Assembly (NCBI GenBank): GCA_038380435.1
Contig: JAWZYU010000010.1
Location: 40,644,135 to 40,708,134 of the forward strand
Reading direction: 5' to 3'
Length of the DNA stretch: 64,000 nucleotides
From: Ryuthela nishihirai
Taxonomy: Eukaryota > Arthropoda > Arachnida > Araneae > Heptathelidae
Positions 42,395-53,551 of this stretch are shown piece by piece. The notes below the pieces were generated by a model. The model had not been told where the DNA came from and did no database searches. It saw nothing but the letters and a program-made list of their open reading frames with translations. How positions within the stretch are numbered: the stretch's first letter is position 1; each line of letters opens with the position of its first letter. The position numbers and the translations under genes are program-made.

Positions 42395-42620
42395 GGGGAA
42401 GGGATCCAATGGACAGTTGTTAGGAGACGATGATAGCCTTCCATCAAGGCCATCCAGGGTGTTCTTTAATGTCATATGGTGTGGCTATGGCTTAATGTCC
42501 CATCCAATGGACGACCACCTTTCCAAGCCCATTGGTGTTCCCTACTGGCCAAGGCAGAGAGAGGGATTTTGTGGAGATAAATTTTGCCCTCTTCCCCCGC
42601 CCCCCAGTTCACAGGTGACA
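42395..42620 (-). repeat. SINE-A, partial, reverse orientation
   Basis: Its reverse complement carries the SINE-A body: GGACATTAAGCCATAGCCAC-like, then TTAAAGAACACCCTGGATGG and the GGGCTTGGAAAGG block. Head and 3' end are missing. Confidence 0.75.
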
Positions 42621-43021
42621 TGGGGTTGTTCAGATAGGCACTGATGATTATATTATACCACTGATGAATATCAATATGAAGGTATTTTAAAAAAGACCAT
42701 TAACAGATAACGACCTCCATGTGCAAAGTATGCTTTCATCAATGATCAATTATCTATTCTGTATCGTAGACAACATTGATTCTCAAGAAACAAGAAATTA
42801 TAAATTATTTTTTCCTAAAAAAAAACAGGAATAATAATAAACAAGTAACCTAAAACAATATTTAAAACAATGGCAATGCATCATAACTCCAAAAGATCAA
42901 TAAATATATGGAAATAAATCTATGGTAAAACAAAAACGAAAGTTTAATAAAGTATATAAATGTTAAGTGAGAAAATGCAATCTTCTTCCAATATTTATGA
43001 TAAGAAACCTGGCACTGAACG
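42621..43021. other. AT-rich non-coding stretch
   Basis: No supported feature. Confidence 0.4.
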
Positions 43022-43033
43022 ACAAATATGCAC

Positions 43034-43421
43034 GGGGCAGGGGTGGCTCAGTCGGTAGCGCGCCAGGCTCGTAATCTGTAGTTCCCAGGTTCGAGTCCCA
43101 GCTGGGTCAGCGTTGAGATTTATCTCCGCAAAAATTCCCCGCCCTGTCCACAGTCAGTAGGGGACACCGATGGGCTTGGAAAGGCCGCCGTCCGTCGGAT
43201 GGGACGATAAGCCATGGCCCCGTGTGCGGGAGAGCCATACCCTGTGCACGTTAAAGAACACGCTGGATGGCCTTGACGGGAGGCTACCATCTGTCTCCCA
43301 ACAGCTGTTCCAGTGGGTCCCCTCCCCCAACCTTCTCTGAGCCTTCGGGGTTCATGTGACCTGGCCATTTAGCCCATGGTGTGCAAAAAAGTGCCGCTCA
43401 GAGGTAAAACAACCCAACCCA
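43034..43421 (+). repeat. SINE-A, best-preserved full-length copy
   Basis: 388 bp between exact 12-bp duplications ACAAATATGCAC (43022-43033 and 43422-43433). The head has TGGCTCAGTCGGTAGCGCG (A box), CTCGTAA as anticodon-like loop and GGTTCGAGTCC (B box). The body runs to AAAACAACCCAACCCA. Minimal decay makes it the best reference copy in this window. The boxes would support Pol III transcription. Confidence 0.95.
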
Positions 43422-43479
43422 ACAAATATGCACTCAGATGTCATCTGTGCACTAAACAACATCGCAGCTGCATTTTCAC

Positions 43480-43880
43480 TGCTTGATTTCACAAAGTATA
43501 TAAGTAGTAGTATAGAGTAGTTTTAGTTCTACTTATGAGAAATTACACACTGAACACTGGGATGAATGACAAAAATTATTCTAGAAATACTGAAATAGAT
43601 TAAATCTGCAAAAAGAGTAAAACAGAGGAAAAATAGACGTACATACTTTGTTATTGCTTACAAAGTCCTCTGATTTAAAAAAAAAAAATTTTTTTGCTAA
43701 TTTTCAATGAATTTTGAAACAAAGAAAAAAATGTGTTGACATTAGTTCAAATTAAACTTTTAAGCTTAAATCAGAGAGTTACATCAAAATGGAGAAATGA
43801 ATGGAATTTCAAAATGAGAAAGAAATGTAATGGTAATAAGGCATGTAGATCGTGCCTGTGGAATGGTGATTAGAGAGCTA
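43480..43880 (+). repeat. Fragment of the long TTAACCCTTC-ended family
   Basis: Matches 51190-51560: TGATAAAAATAATTTTAG-like, the GTTGACATTAGTTCAAATTA and AACTTTTAAGCTTAAATCAG landmarks, and the G/A-rich run. Neither terminus is preserved. Confidence 0.6.
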
Positions 43881-43999
43881 GAAGAAATTATTTTTAGCAA
43901 CACTGACCAGAAGCTATGTTCCCAATATACAGAAATTTGGCCCACACTACAGCACTGATGGCTCTGGAAGATTTAAGATTCAGTTGTAAAATACTTGAC

Positions 44000-44367
44000 A
44001 AAAGCAGGAGGTTTTGGGGAGTCCAGGCTCCTGATGTTCTGCTTCTGGTCGTCCAGCTCCTCAATCGGGGGGTGGGGCTGTGTAAACTCACGACATCCCC
44101 CATGGCTGCTTTTCCTTCCCCCTGACTGTCATATGCTTGTGGAAGTCTGGGTGTTGCTTAGACTAACACAAGTCAACCAGTGGCCTCCCCTCTGATCGGC
44201 ATGGTCTGTTGCAGATTTGGGCATTGCTCAAGCCCACACTGGACCTTGGCTGACTATCCAAAGTGAACTTTCCTTTCATTCCTGATAAGATTCTCCTCCA
44301 GGTGGGAGCTGAACCCTCAACCTCCTGATATCATATCAGGTGCTCTCACCACTGAGCTACCAGCCAC
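44000..44367 (-). repeat. tRNA-derived SINE-C candidate, reverse orientation
   Basis: The reverse complement of 44367-44299 reads CTGGTAGCTCAGTGGTGAGA (A box), then CCTGATATGATATCAGGAGG and GTTCAGCTCC (B box). This tRNA-like head differs from SINE-A and SINE-B. GC-richer sequence down to about 44000 may be its body; no second full copy is available to confirm that. Confidence 0.5.
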
Positions 44368-44477
44368 TGATCAAGATTTCCCCTGTGGTTGTTGTTAAGT
44401 CTCATGCCCTAGTTTCAAGTAGATATCAAGATTGCAGATAAAGTCTCCATTCATCAGTTATTTCAGGCTCATGCACA

Positions 44478-44575
44478 GAGGAGAAATCTTGATCAGGACT
44501 GGTATCTCAGTGGTCAGAGCACTTGACATATTCATCTGGAGGTTGTGGGTTTAGATTCCACCTGGCAAGATAATT
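44478..44575 (+). repeat. tRNA-derived SINE-C head, forward orientation
   Basis: ACTGGTATCTCAGTGGTCAG (A-box-like) and GTGGGTTTAGATTCCACCTG (B-box-like) form a second head, pointing away from the one at 44367. The flanks TGATCAAGATTTC (44368) and its inverse at 44480 extend the inverted symmetry. Confidence 0.5.
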
Positions 44576-44810
44576 TTTTTCCTGTACCCAATGTTAGCAG
44601 AATACAACAGCAAAGGTAGTGGCTTTAAATAAAACTAATGATTCCTGTAAATACAAAATAAGTTAGTTCAAAACATCTGAAAAGAATTATCGCTGATGCG
44701 TCAAGAATCAAAGCCGCAACTCTTCAGATTCATGCCAGAGGGAACTGTTAGAACTATTGTTGAAGTCTATTTCTACAGGTAATCTGTGAATTTACTATGG
44801 ATAAGATAGT

Positions 44811-44890
44811 GCTCCTGGGGTCCTTGTGACCTGGCCATTTAGTCCATTGTGTGCAAAAAGTGCTGTTCAGAGATAAAACAATCGAACAAC
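44811..44890 (+). repeat. SINE-A 3' fragment
   Basis: GGGGTCCTTGTGACCTGGCC, then AGTCCATTGTGTGC and CAGAGATAAAACAA, match the last ~80 bp of SINE-A. Confidence 0.8.
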
Positions 44891-44929
44891 GATCTTTGAA
44901 TTGAGGGATCAGATTCAATCAAACATCAA

Positions 44930-45310
44930 TGTAAGAGTCTGTATCATAGGGGACTTACAGATCCATATCAGCTTTGTGATCATCTGAACATCACAAACTA
45001 CAACATGTTCCTGCACACAGGGCTGTTAGCAAGTGTGTTTTCTGGTATAGTTAGAGCTAGAGTTGCACCATAATCTGGCATCAGTGCATTTTGCAATAGA
45101 AGTCCAAAGTGGCTGGATATTCTTTCATGCAAAGATGGATTGGATACAGCAGCCCATTTGCAGGCCTCTTAGATCACATGGCCTGAATTCATGGGAATTT
45201 TTCCTTGATGGATATCTAGAAGAACCAATATACAAAATGCCATCTAACAGCATGGATTGCCTGATAGCCACACTTCTTATGTCCACCTCTGTCTGCTAGT
45301 CCTGTTTAGA
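44930..45310 (+). pseudogene. Mariner-superfamily transposase fragment
   Basis: The frame at 45063 reads SVHFAIEVQSGWIFFHAKMD, then SHGLNSWEFFLDGYLEEPIY. This aligns with the region from just after the second catalytic Asp (HFxxEVRxxL) to the LDFFLWGYLKxxVY block of mariner-type transposases. The catalytic SPDL is degraded to SHGLN. Terminal repeats not found. Confidence 0.5.
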
Positions 45311-45345
45311 GCATATGCATACAAGTCTATTGAAACATTCTCTTT

Positions 45346-46268
45346 GGCTATGTCCACACTTGTGTGTTTTACGTGCGCTAGACGCACGCGCTGCGGCACA
45401 TGCATCTAGCGCACGTGACGCATGCACAAAGGCATGCCTCAAATCAGTTGAACACCGCCGTTTTCAGTGACGCATGCAGTAGCACACGTACTTCCACCAG
45501 TAGTGGATTTTTGTTCAACATTCCATGCAAACTTTCTTTGTAGTTTGTCTGGAAGGTTTCATTCTGTTTTTGTAATTATTTAGCTTGTGTTTTTTGTTCA
45601 CCGTATCGTCAGAACAAACATTGGCCTTTATTGAAGATTATAGGTTAAATAATTCATCAGAGATATGTATATTATTAAATTAATTTAAATAAATAAAAAA
45701 ATTAGTTAAATAATTCATTAGATTATAGGTTTAGATATTCATCAGATACATGAATATTGAATCACCGGTAGCCAAATGTCTAAGTATGATCGCTGATTCC
45801 ACTTCAGCTGGCATTGCTTCTCTGAAATTAGTTTTTTTTTTTTTTTTTCAATCTTCGGCTCCACCATTCCCAAAAGCATGTAGAAGTTTGTTTTAGACTT
45901 TGATTTGCGTAAAGTTCTTAAAAAGAACGTTTTCATTTAATTCCATTTCCCTCATTATTCCAAAATTCCACGTTTTAAAATAATCTTTCATCCATATTGA
46001 TTGCGGTATTTTTCACATCTTTTTCTCACTTTTTTCCAGCACTAAAATTGCAGTACTTATACCCGCTAACATAGCAGCATCAGTTACATCCATTGCAACT
46101 TCACGTCTACACTGGTGAAAAATTGAAAACTATTTGACACACAGGTGTAGACAGTTGAAGGCATGCATCCAATGCATTCCATCTAAGGCATGCGCTAGAC
46201 TACTCGGTGTTGAAAAGCGAAATTGAAAGTGAAGTTGAAGATGAAAGCGCACAAGTGTAAACATAGCC
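45346..46268. mobile_element. TIR element, ~920 bp, superfamily unknown
   Basis: The left end GGCTATGTCCACACTTGTGT and the reverse complement of the right end GGCTATGTTTACACTTGTGC agree at 17 of 20. GC-rich subterminal zones with repeated GCGCTAGAC and GCATGC words lie just inside both ends; the middle is AT-rich without an ORF. No convincing target duplication, so I leave the superfamily open. Confidence 0.65.
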
Positions 46269-46522
46269 ATTCATGCTATGAAATTCAGGGAAAACACTTG
46301 CTACTATAGCAAATCTATGGTCACTAGCGTTTACTATCGAATGTGTCAAAGTGTTACTATCAAAGTGTTTTAAATATTATGTATAATCTATATACAGTTT
46401 ACCATTAGCATTTTATAAACAGGTCTGTATCATTGTTTCCATTATTTATCCACTTCCTGTACTGTTACCCAAAATGTAAGTTTATATTACATTTTTTTTT
46501 TTATTTCTTTAATTTTTGTTAG

Positions 46523-46568
46523 GTTTGATTTCCAAATTGATGTCTTTGATATGTTGCACATGGAACAG
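46523..46568 (+). CDS. Candidate alternative exon (46 nt)
   Basis: A pyrimidine-rich tract ending TTTTTGTTAG precedes it and GTAAAACAAT follows. Entered in the phase left by the exon at 38455-38581, it reads FDFQIDVFDMLHMEQ with no stop and ends at phase 0. Joined onward to the candidate exon at 47029 it would hit a stop after four codons, so the two could only be alternatives. Very short, and the protein is unrecognised. Confidence 0.25.
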
Positions 46569-47028
46569 GTAAAACAATGTTACTCTGTCAGATTTTCTCA
46601 TTCAAAGACATACCCACTAAAGCAAAAATCAGGTTCTTTAACTAATGCATCAGTAAGAGCTAACATGTAATGATATGCTTGCTGTAAGAATTGCTAGACA
46701 CAAAATACTGTTATTACTTACAACAATTGTGAACTCAGTGACATATATATATCATATATGCTGTATTTGTAGTCCTGTGTATTCACAATAAATTGCTTTG
46801 TCCCTGTGCCTCATTTCTTTTATCTTCTGTTTATCCAGTTATATACATTGAACCTGACTATTTTTTTGAACAGCAGCATTTCATGCAAAAAAACTTGAGA
46901 ACATTTTAGATCCGGTCATCCACAAAAATCTCCCCCTGTGGTTATTATGTTCAGTTTTGTATCCACCTTGTATTTATGTGTTCATATAAATTTTCATATT
47001 TTGGTTATATTAATTGTTCTTGTTTTAG

Positions 47029-47080
47029 GAATGGAGATACTGAAACAGACACTCCAGACCAGGATAATGACCATGAATTG
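47029..47080 (+). CDS. Candidate alternative exon (52 nt)
   Basis: Preceded by TAATTGTTCTTGTTTTAG and followed by GTAACTTTTT. After the exon at 38455-38581 it reads NGDTETDTPDQDNDHEL, open throughout and ending at phase 0. The acidic, Asp-rich composition continues that of the first exon well, which favours this one as the true second exon. Unrecognised. Confidence 0.35.
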
Positions 47081-47961
47081 GTAACTTTTTATTTCAGTTC
47101 TGTTTCCTTTCAATATATTGGTGTGATGCATAGAAAAGTTTTTTTTTTTTCATATAATCTATAGGTAGTAGTCCTGCAATCTAGTAAGTAGTTTATTATG
47201 ATATATCAAATTTCATATTTTGCATCTTACTTATTTTGTCAACACTAAATAAATGTTAACTGGAAGAAACGTTGGATGGTACCAGCTTAAATATATGGCA
47301 ATGTCTTGTTGTGCAGTAAGACACTATCTTGCAATGGCAAAACCACACAGGCACATACCTGGGGCCTTAAAACAGTCAAAATTTGATTTTTTTCCCCCAA
47401 CATCATTTTAGAAAAACATTTTACAATCAGTATAATCTACTACTTATGTACACATTTCTTTTTTTTATGTTTTCCAATTATGATGTGTTTTTTATTAAAT
47501 ACACTTCAAAGAACGATATTTTATTTCTGTTTATTTTTCAATCTGTAAATGTTTATGTAATACGTATTAATTTTCTATTTATCCATTTCTGTGATTCAAT
47601 TTATCTTGATGCATACATTTTTTTCCATTCATAAGTTGTAACATTTTTTTTTGTAGCTTAAGTAACCCCTCCTCTCCTGAGCATAGTGGAGGCCACACAA
47701 ATCTGTTATGCCTAGGTCCTTCAGATAATCAGCCACTGATATTTGTAGACATCTATTACATCTAAAAAAATATAGGGCTGTAGAAATTATAAAATTTTTC
47801 TTGCATGTAGAAGGTTGACAACAATGTATAGAAATACATTTGGAGACATTATGGCCATCTTTATAGCTGCTCTGAAGCAGTTTTCTTTCTAGAGGACTTC
47901 ATAAGACTGTCTTGTCTTAAGCCTGCCACTCCTCCCCATGCTTCTCATATATATATATATA
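47081..47961. other. AT-rich non-coding stretch
   Basis: No repeat or gene recognised; a TA microsatellite at 47948-47961 precedes the transposon end. Confidence 0.4.
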
Positions 47962-48564
47962 CAGGGTGAATCTGAAAAAGTGGGCAAAACTTTACGGGGT
48001 GGTAGAACGCAGCTATACGAGCAATATTCATCATAGAATGTATGGTCGGAACGCAAACGGCGAGCCGCTAGGTGGCGTTGGAAATGGTATAAAAGGGTCG
48101 GTCCTCGCACCCAACGGCATTTCTACCGTGGATTGCCGAGAGGATGGCTGGTTATACTAACCACGAAATGGCGGATAAGCCTAATCTACGAGTGCCCCAT
48201 TGAAACCGATATGGATCTAGTCGCCAGGATCGCCGTTGTTGCCGGCGATATTCAGGAAATGCCTGGTGTCTTCGCAAATGTGCGTCGGTCCCTATCCCGC
48301 AGGTGTGAAGCCTGCATTACAGCTGGCGGCAGCTCTTTTGAGAAATTTCTTTGAGCATGTACCTCAATTACATTCCTGTTAATAAAATGTTTTCTGAAGT
48401 ATCTCCTCTCCTTCCTGTGTTCATTCTTTAAATGTGACAGTGGAATACTACCTTTTAACTTCTCACCGCTTGCATTCCGACCATACATTCTATGACGAAT
48501 ATTGCTCGTATAGCTGCGTTCTACCACCCCGTAAAGTTTTGCCCACTTTTTCAGATTCACCCTG
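47962..48564 (+). mobile_element. Mariner-superfamily deletion derivative, 603 bp
   Basis: TA flanks both sides. Inverted ends are about 90 bp and nearly perfect: CAGGGTGAATCTGAAAAAGT on the left, the same as reverse complement on the right, and the match runs through GCAATATTC and GTATGGTCGGAACGC. Between them are only the two extremes of a transposase gene. Low divergence between the ends indicates recent activity, driven by a transposase elsewhere. Confidence 0.9.
48145..48355 (+). pseudogene. Transposase ends only, core deleted
   Basis: ATGGCTGGTTATACTAACCA gives MAGYTNHEMAD, the group's N-terminus. After a junction near 48177 the frame from 48133 reads ETDMDLVARIAVVAGDIQEM then PGVFANVRRSLSRRCEACIT and GGSSFEKFL, its C-terminus. 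The DNA-binding body and all three catalytic blocks (about 270 residues) are gone. Confidence 0.85.
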
Positions 48565-49269
48565 TATATCTACTGTATGAGGATATCAGTTTCTCAGAGC
48601 CCCTTTCAATAGTAACAGAAATCTTCAGTGCATCCTATTATTTTCTATAATAGCACAAATAACCATTTCATTTTAAAGTGCCTTGAGGTAAGTGACGGTA
48701 AAGACAAAGGCTTCTAGCCTTTCTTGTTAAGCAGTTGCATACCTGTTTTTAATTTTTTGTTGAACCAAACTGTTGACCTAGTTTATGTACAGATTTTAAA
48801 ACTTGAGCTAAGGTTCCAGAATATGAGCTTGAAGGCTACTTTTAGTGTCTTAGCCACTTTTCAGATCTCCAACTTGACCCTAATACATTAACCAATGATC
48901 ATGAATAATTTTCACTATACTCCTCTACTTCCTTTAATAATTCCATTCATTGATTGTCCAGTGAAAATTTACAGGAGTCTTATAGCATAGTTAGATTCCA
49001 TTTAGTCCCTTCCTGCCATTTGTTTCCATCTAGATATAATACATAATTATTTGTAATTTCTTTTCTGTTTGTATAGCAACACTTTATATATGTAGGATGT
49101 GTGCTTACTTTCAAGGGGAAGATACTTCTTACAAATGTTGTGGACTATTGCATACAAAAAAAAACTCCATTTTGCATCCACCCCTGCATGTATGGATTCT
49201 TGCCTTTAGCAAAACATTGCATTCCACTTAACAGAGTAAGATTTGTATCTGGTCTTTCTGGTTAGTTCA
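48565..49269. other. AT-rich non-coding stretch
   Basis: No supported feature. Confidence 0.4.
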
Positions 49270-49560
49270 GGTTTAAATTATCCCAATTTCCAATGCAATA
49301 TTGGAATATTTGCATCCACTTTTATCATAGTTTGACCTAACACTGTGATTTAGAGCAGGGTCTCCCAAAGTGGTTGATGGGACTGTGCAGGGACCTAATG
49401 AAAGAACTAAGGGTCATAAAGGCCTAAAGATGAAACAGAAGCTTATGAGGTTTAATGAAAAAGAAGCTCATTTTCTATTAGTCCAAAGTAAAACTGGCAT
49501 TGCCTGAGAAAAGTCATTTTTAAAAAATGCTCAAAGCTTGCTTTAAGTCGCTTCTGTATT
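49270..49560 (+). repeat. hAT-like non-autonomous repeat, copy 1
   Basis: CAGGGTCTCCCAAAGTGG at 49353, followed by TGGGACTGTGCAGGGACC and AAAACTGGCATTGCCTGAGA, matches the repeat at 53552-53880. Sequence left of it (TTATCATAGTTTGACCTAAC) also matches 53116-53131, so the shared repeat extends beyond the apparent terminus. Confidence 0.55.
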
Positions 49561-49815
49561 TCTCAAAAAAACTGAATAAAATGGATATTTTTGGGTGTTA
49601 TATTACAAATCAATGCTGTGCATGCACCTTTGATGTGCATGACTTTCTTGCAAAAAGCATTTGTAAAATAAAATTAAAAAAATACAGCTACAGACCAAAT
49701 GAATTATTCTAATTTCAAATATCATATGCAATCAACTTAATCGAATTCCAAATGTACAAAGCCCTCTATATATTGAAAGAAGTCATTTTAGTGGGATGGA
49801 TCATTTCATGTGTGG

Positions 49816-51725
49816 TTAACACTTCCTAGGTCCAACTATTATTTCACTCTGATCATGCAAAAAAAATATAACTTTAGGACTTTTTTGTCAAATAACTAAT
49901 GAAAGGAATTATGGCATGTTATATGCCAAATTAATCAGCATATAATTCTGGATTTTCTGAAAATAAAATATTTTACAAAAAAAAGACAACTAGTTTTATT
50001 TTAATAGGACTTTTTTGGAGTCATGTAATAAAAAAAATGCATCGCATTTGTTTTTCACAAATAAAAATTTATTTAAAAAAAAACTAATAGAAGATATGAT
50101 TATAATGCACACGAATAGAATGCTTATTTATTTCTGAATAACACAAAAATAAATTTTAATTGAAATAAGAAAATTACTTCCTTTTTGGAAATTTTTTCCC
50201 GGTACTATACTTTGAGAAAAGTCCAGGCTTTTAGACAATTGTTCTGAGTCTGATAAATGAGTCAACTTCAGAAGTTTTTTAAAAAATAACCACTCAACAG
50301 AAATAGGTCATGTTATGTACCAAATTAAACAGATTTTAATTGCAAATTTAATGAAAATAAGTAGTTTGAACAAATTTACGAACATATTGATTTTAAATGT
50401 GTCACTTTTTCAATGTGATATGGTGAAAAAAATAAATCGGACTATACAATTAAGGATTAATTTTAGAAAACCTGATGGAAAAAAAATTAAATTATATATT
50501 AATCAAAAGGAAATTTCCTCCTGAATAATATAATATTTAACTTGAAACGTGATTTTTTTTTTAATGGTTCTTTCCAGTATCTTGTATTTTAAACACTGCC
50601 AGTTTATACAAAGTGACTTGGACTTCTCACGTTCACAGGATTTTCTGAACTGAATATGAAATGGGAAAACTTTCTTGGTTCCTTTGTTTTTTACTAAACA
50701 TTATGCATTTTTCCTTTGGGTGTTAAAGTTTGGCGATCTTGGTTAAGTGCAGAAAGGTTGTGCATTAAAACAAAAAAAAAACGGTGTGTCATTGATCAAA
50801 TTTTTTTGCTGGAAAATGAAGGAATAATAAAGTTAAAAATAACATAACCTATGCGATTTTAAAATATTCATATGAGAAAGTTGTAAGCCAGCTATCCAAT
50901 ATAGCATAACTTTGACATCGATCAGCCAAAAATTCAATAATTTATGAAAATAAAGTAAATCCACAGAAACTAAGGTTTAATTATAAAAGGAAATGAAATA
51001 CTTTATGAAGGGAGTGTATATCCTAATTGATTTAAATCAACTTGCACGGCATAATCAACTTGCACTAACACTTAGCAGATGCCTCCTCCACTGCTGCACG
51101 TGCATGTGATCAAGCAATTAGAACACCTGCTACTTCCTGCTTCAATTGAGATGCTGTGCATCAAGCAATATGAATGCTTATTTTTACTTTCAGTTTTGAT
51201 CTGAAGGGCAGGAAAGATGCATAAAATGCTAGGATAAATGATAAAAATAATTTTAGTAATAGTGAAATAAATTTAAGGCAAAAAAAGAGTGTAAAATTGG
51301 GGGGGGGGGGAACAGATATACATTCTTTGTAATTTCTTCCAAAATCTTCCATTTTTAAAAATGTGTTTTTTGTTAATTTTTAACTTTTCAAAAATTTAAG
51401 GAAAAATATGTTGATAATAGTTCAAATCAAACTTGTGAGCTTAAATCAGGTGATTGCTTCAATACGGAGTAATATTTAAAAAAATTTGGCAATACCGTAT
51501 AGCACTTCTGAAATATGGAAATCAGATGGCTTTATGAAATTATTTATATTGTAGTTTAATAAAATATGCATCAAATGAATAAAGAAAATATTATTTTTCA
51601 AGCTTGAATTACATATTTTTAAAAGATGATTGTAAGAAAATTTCCAAAAGGAATTTTTTTTTAAATCAGTTTTTATGTGTTGTACAAAAAATGTCTATTG
51701 ATGCCCTTGATCCAGGAAGGGTTAA
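49816..51725. mobile_element. Long non-coding TTAA-ended element, piggyBac-like
   Basis: The left end TTAACACTTCCTAGGTCC and the reverse complement of the right end TTAACCCTTCCTGGATCA agree and carry TTAA at both edges. The 1.9-kb interior is AT-rich and without a meaningful ORF. An inverted, internally shorter copy lies at about 63050-63938 (TTAACCCTTCTAGGGCCC end), and a fragment at 43.5-43.9 kb. TTAA and CC-type ends fit piggyBac, but no transposase sequence supports it. Confidence 0.65.
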
Positions 51726-52129
51726 AAGATCATATCAAGATAGCTGGAATCTTAATGTCACAAAGGTATAAAGCCTTTAAAAATTTATTATTAAAAATTA
51801 AAGTATATAATAACAGGACAAATTCATAATAAATATTCTTTGAAAATATAATTATTTTTATTTATCCATTGGTACAGACTAAAATTCATTACCTGATCCA
51901 AATAATATGCAATTAAATACTAATAAAAAATGTCTAGGCATTAACCATTCTCTGATCTTCAAAAAATAGACATAGTTTCAAAAGACATAAAATAAAGAGC
52001 AATAAGCAAAGTGCAAATGAGAATGTATATCTCTGATTATTATCCATAGACAATCAGTACTATTTTATTAATACTGCTGGAAAATTGCATCTTCTACCAT
52101 TCACAGAAAATTTCATTGAGATGACCTTT
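51726..52129. other. AT-rich non-coding stretch
   Basis: No supported feature. Confidence 0.4.
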
Positions 52130-52592
52130 ATTCTGATCAACCAATGTATTGACCTCAAAACATGCCACAAGAGAGATGACCTGAATTTGTGTAGGGACTA
52201 TTCATCTTCGAACTTTGAAACAGTGGAAGTTTATACTGTTTACAGATGAGTCCTAATTTGCATTCTAGATGCCACCTGATCTGGAGAGCAACAGGTACAT
52301 TATCATCCCATAAACATTAACAAAAAGGGTACCTTTGTTGGAGGTAGGATTTTTTTTGGACAGGAATCTCAGTTTTGTACTGACCTCTATGTTCTTCCTA
52401 GTGCCATCATGACTACACTGACATATAAAAGCCTTATCATAAAGCATTAAGAAATAATTTCATTCTGCAGGGTGATAATACTTGGCCTCATTATGCCACA
52501 CTTGCTTACCAATATCTAGAAGTAATGACATTAGCAATGTGAAATAGACAATAATAATCATGCTCATTCTCTTGACCTCAATTCTATAGAGC
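52130..52592 (+). pseudogene. Tc1-like transposase relic
   Basis: Frames in order: WKxFILFTDES-type (52225-52262, first catalytic Asp), then near 52460-52540 QGDNTWPHYATLAYQYLEVM (second Asp) and, around 52563, HSLDLNSIEQ (third acidic site). Strongly decayed. Directly after it, CAGTGATCGGCAACCTTTG at 52594 looks like a hAT-type left terminus, but no partner was found. Confidence 0.5.
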
Positions 52593-52659
52593 AGTGATCG
52601 GCAACCTTTGCTTGTCAGCCAATATATGGCTTTTGTAAGATGTAACTGGTTGGTCATAT

Positions 52660-53130
52660 CATTTTAATTCATTAATCATTCTGGCATACATCTTAATGCT
52701 AATAATCCATATATATAAACTATTGTACCTTGCAATATTTCTAATATTTGTCAAGCAAACAATAATCCAGTGAAGAGACAAATGACACTGAGTTATGTAG
52801 ATTAGAGGAGTTTTCTGTGTAACTATTTGTAAACTTAACACTGAGAAGTCTCAATGACATCTCAGCAGTAAGTTTGAAAATATTAAAAAACTAAAGAATA
52901 ATAATTTTGCCAGCTTTTTTTTTCCTTATTTAACTGGCAAGCTTGGAAAATTTCTACAGTTTCAGTAAATGACTCTCAATAATGATATTGATAATTATTT
53001 GCCAGTTAAGAGAGTTAATAGTATCTTGGTGGTATACCATAGGTTGATCTTTTGATCCATCCATAGACAATTTAGTATTATCCTAATCGTACTACTGGAA
53101 GATTTGTATCTGCTTCTATCATAGGTTGAC
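52660..53130. other. AT-rich non-coding stretch
   Basis: The last part (from about 53080) belongs to the repeat shared with 49270-49350; the rest is unassigned. Confidence 0.4.
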
Positions 53131-53142
53131 CTGTGATCTACC

Positions 53143-53527
53143 TGGGGCGGAGGTGGCTCATTTGGTCGCATGCCAGGCTTGTAATCTGCAGTTCCTAGAT
53201 TCGAGTCCCAGTTCTATTGAGATTTATCTCCACAAAACTCCCTACCCTGCTCATGGTCAGTAGGGGACACCGATGGGCTTGAAAAGGCCACCATCTGTCG
53301 GATGGGACTTTAAGCCATAGCCCCATGTATGGGAGAGCCATACCCTGTGCACATTAAAGAACACTCTAGATGGCCTTGACGGGGAGCCTACCATCTGTCT
53401 CCCAACAGCTGTTCCAATGGGTCCTCTACTGTAACCCTCCCTGAACATTCAGGGTCCTTGTGATCTGGCCATTTAGCCCATTCTTCTGTGCAAAAAAATG
53501 CTGCTCAGAGGTAAAACAACCCAACCC
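53143..53527 (+). repeat. SINE-A, full length, in a hAT-like repeat
   Basis: Head to AACAACCCAACC are present, with more substitutions than the 43-kb copy. The flanks TGTGATCTACC (53132) and TATGATATACC (53529) are an imperfect target duplication. It interrupts sequence that is continuous in the 49.3-kb copy. Confidence 0.85.
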
Positions 53528-53551
53528 TATGATATACCACTATGATTTAAA

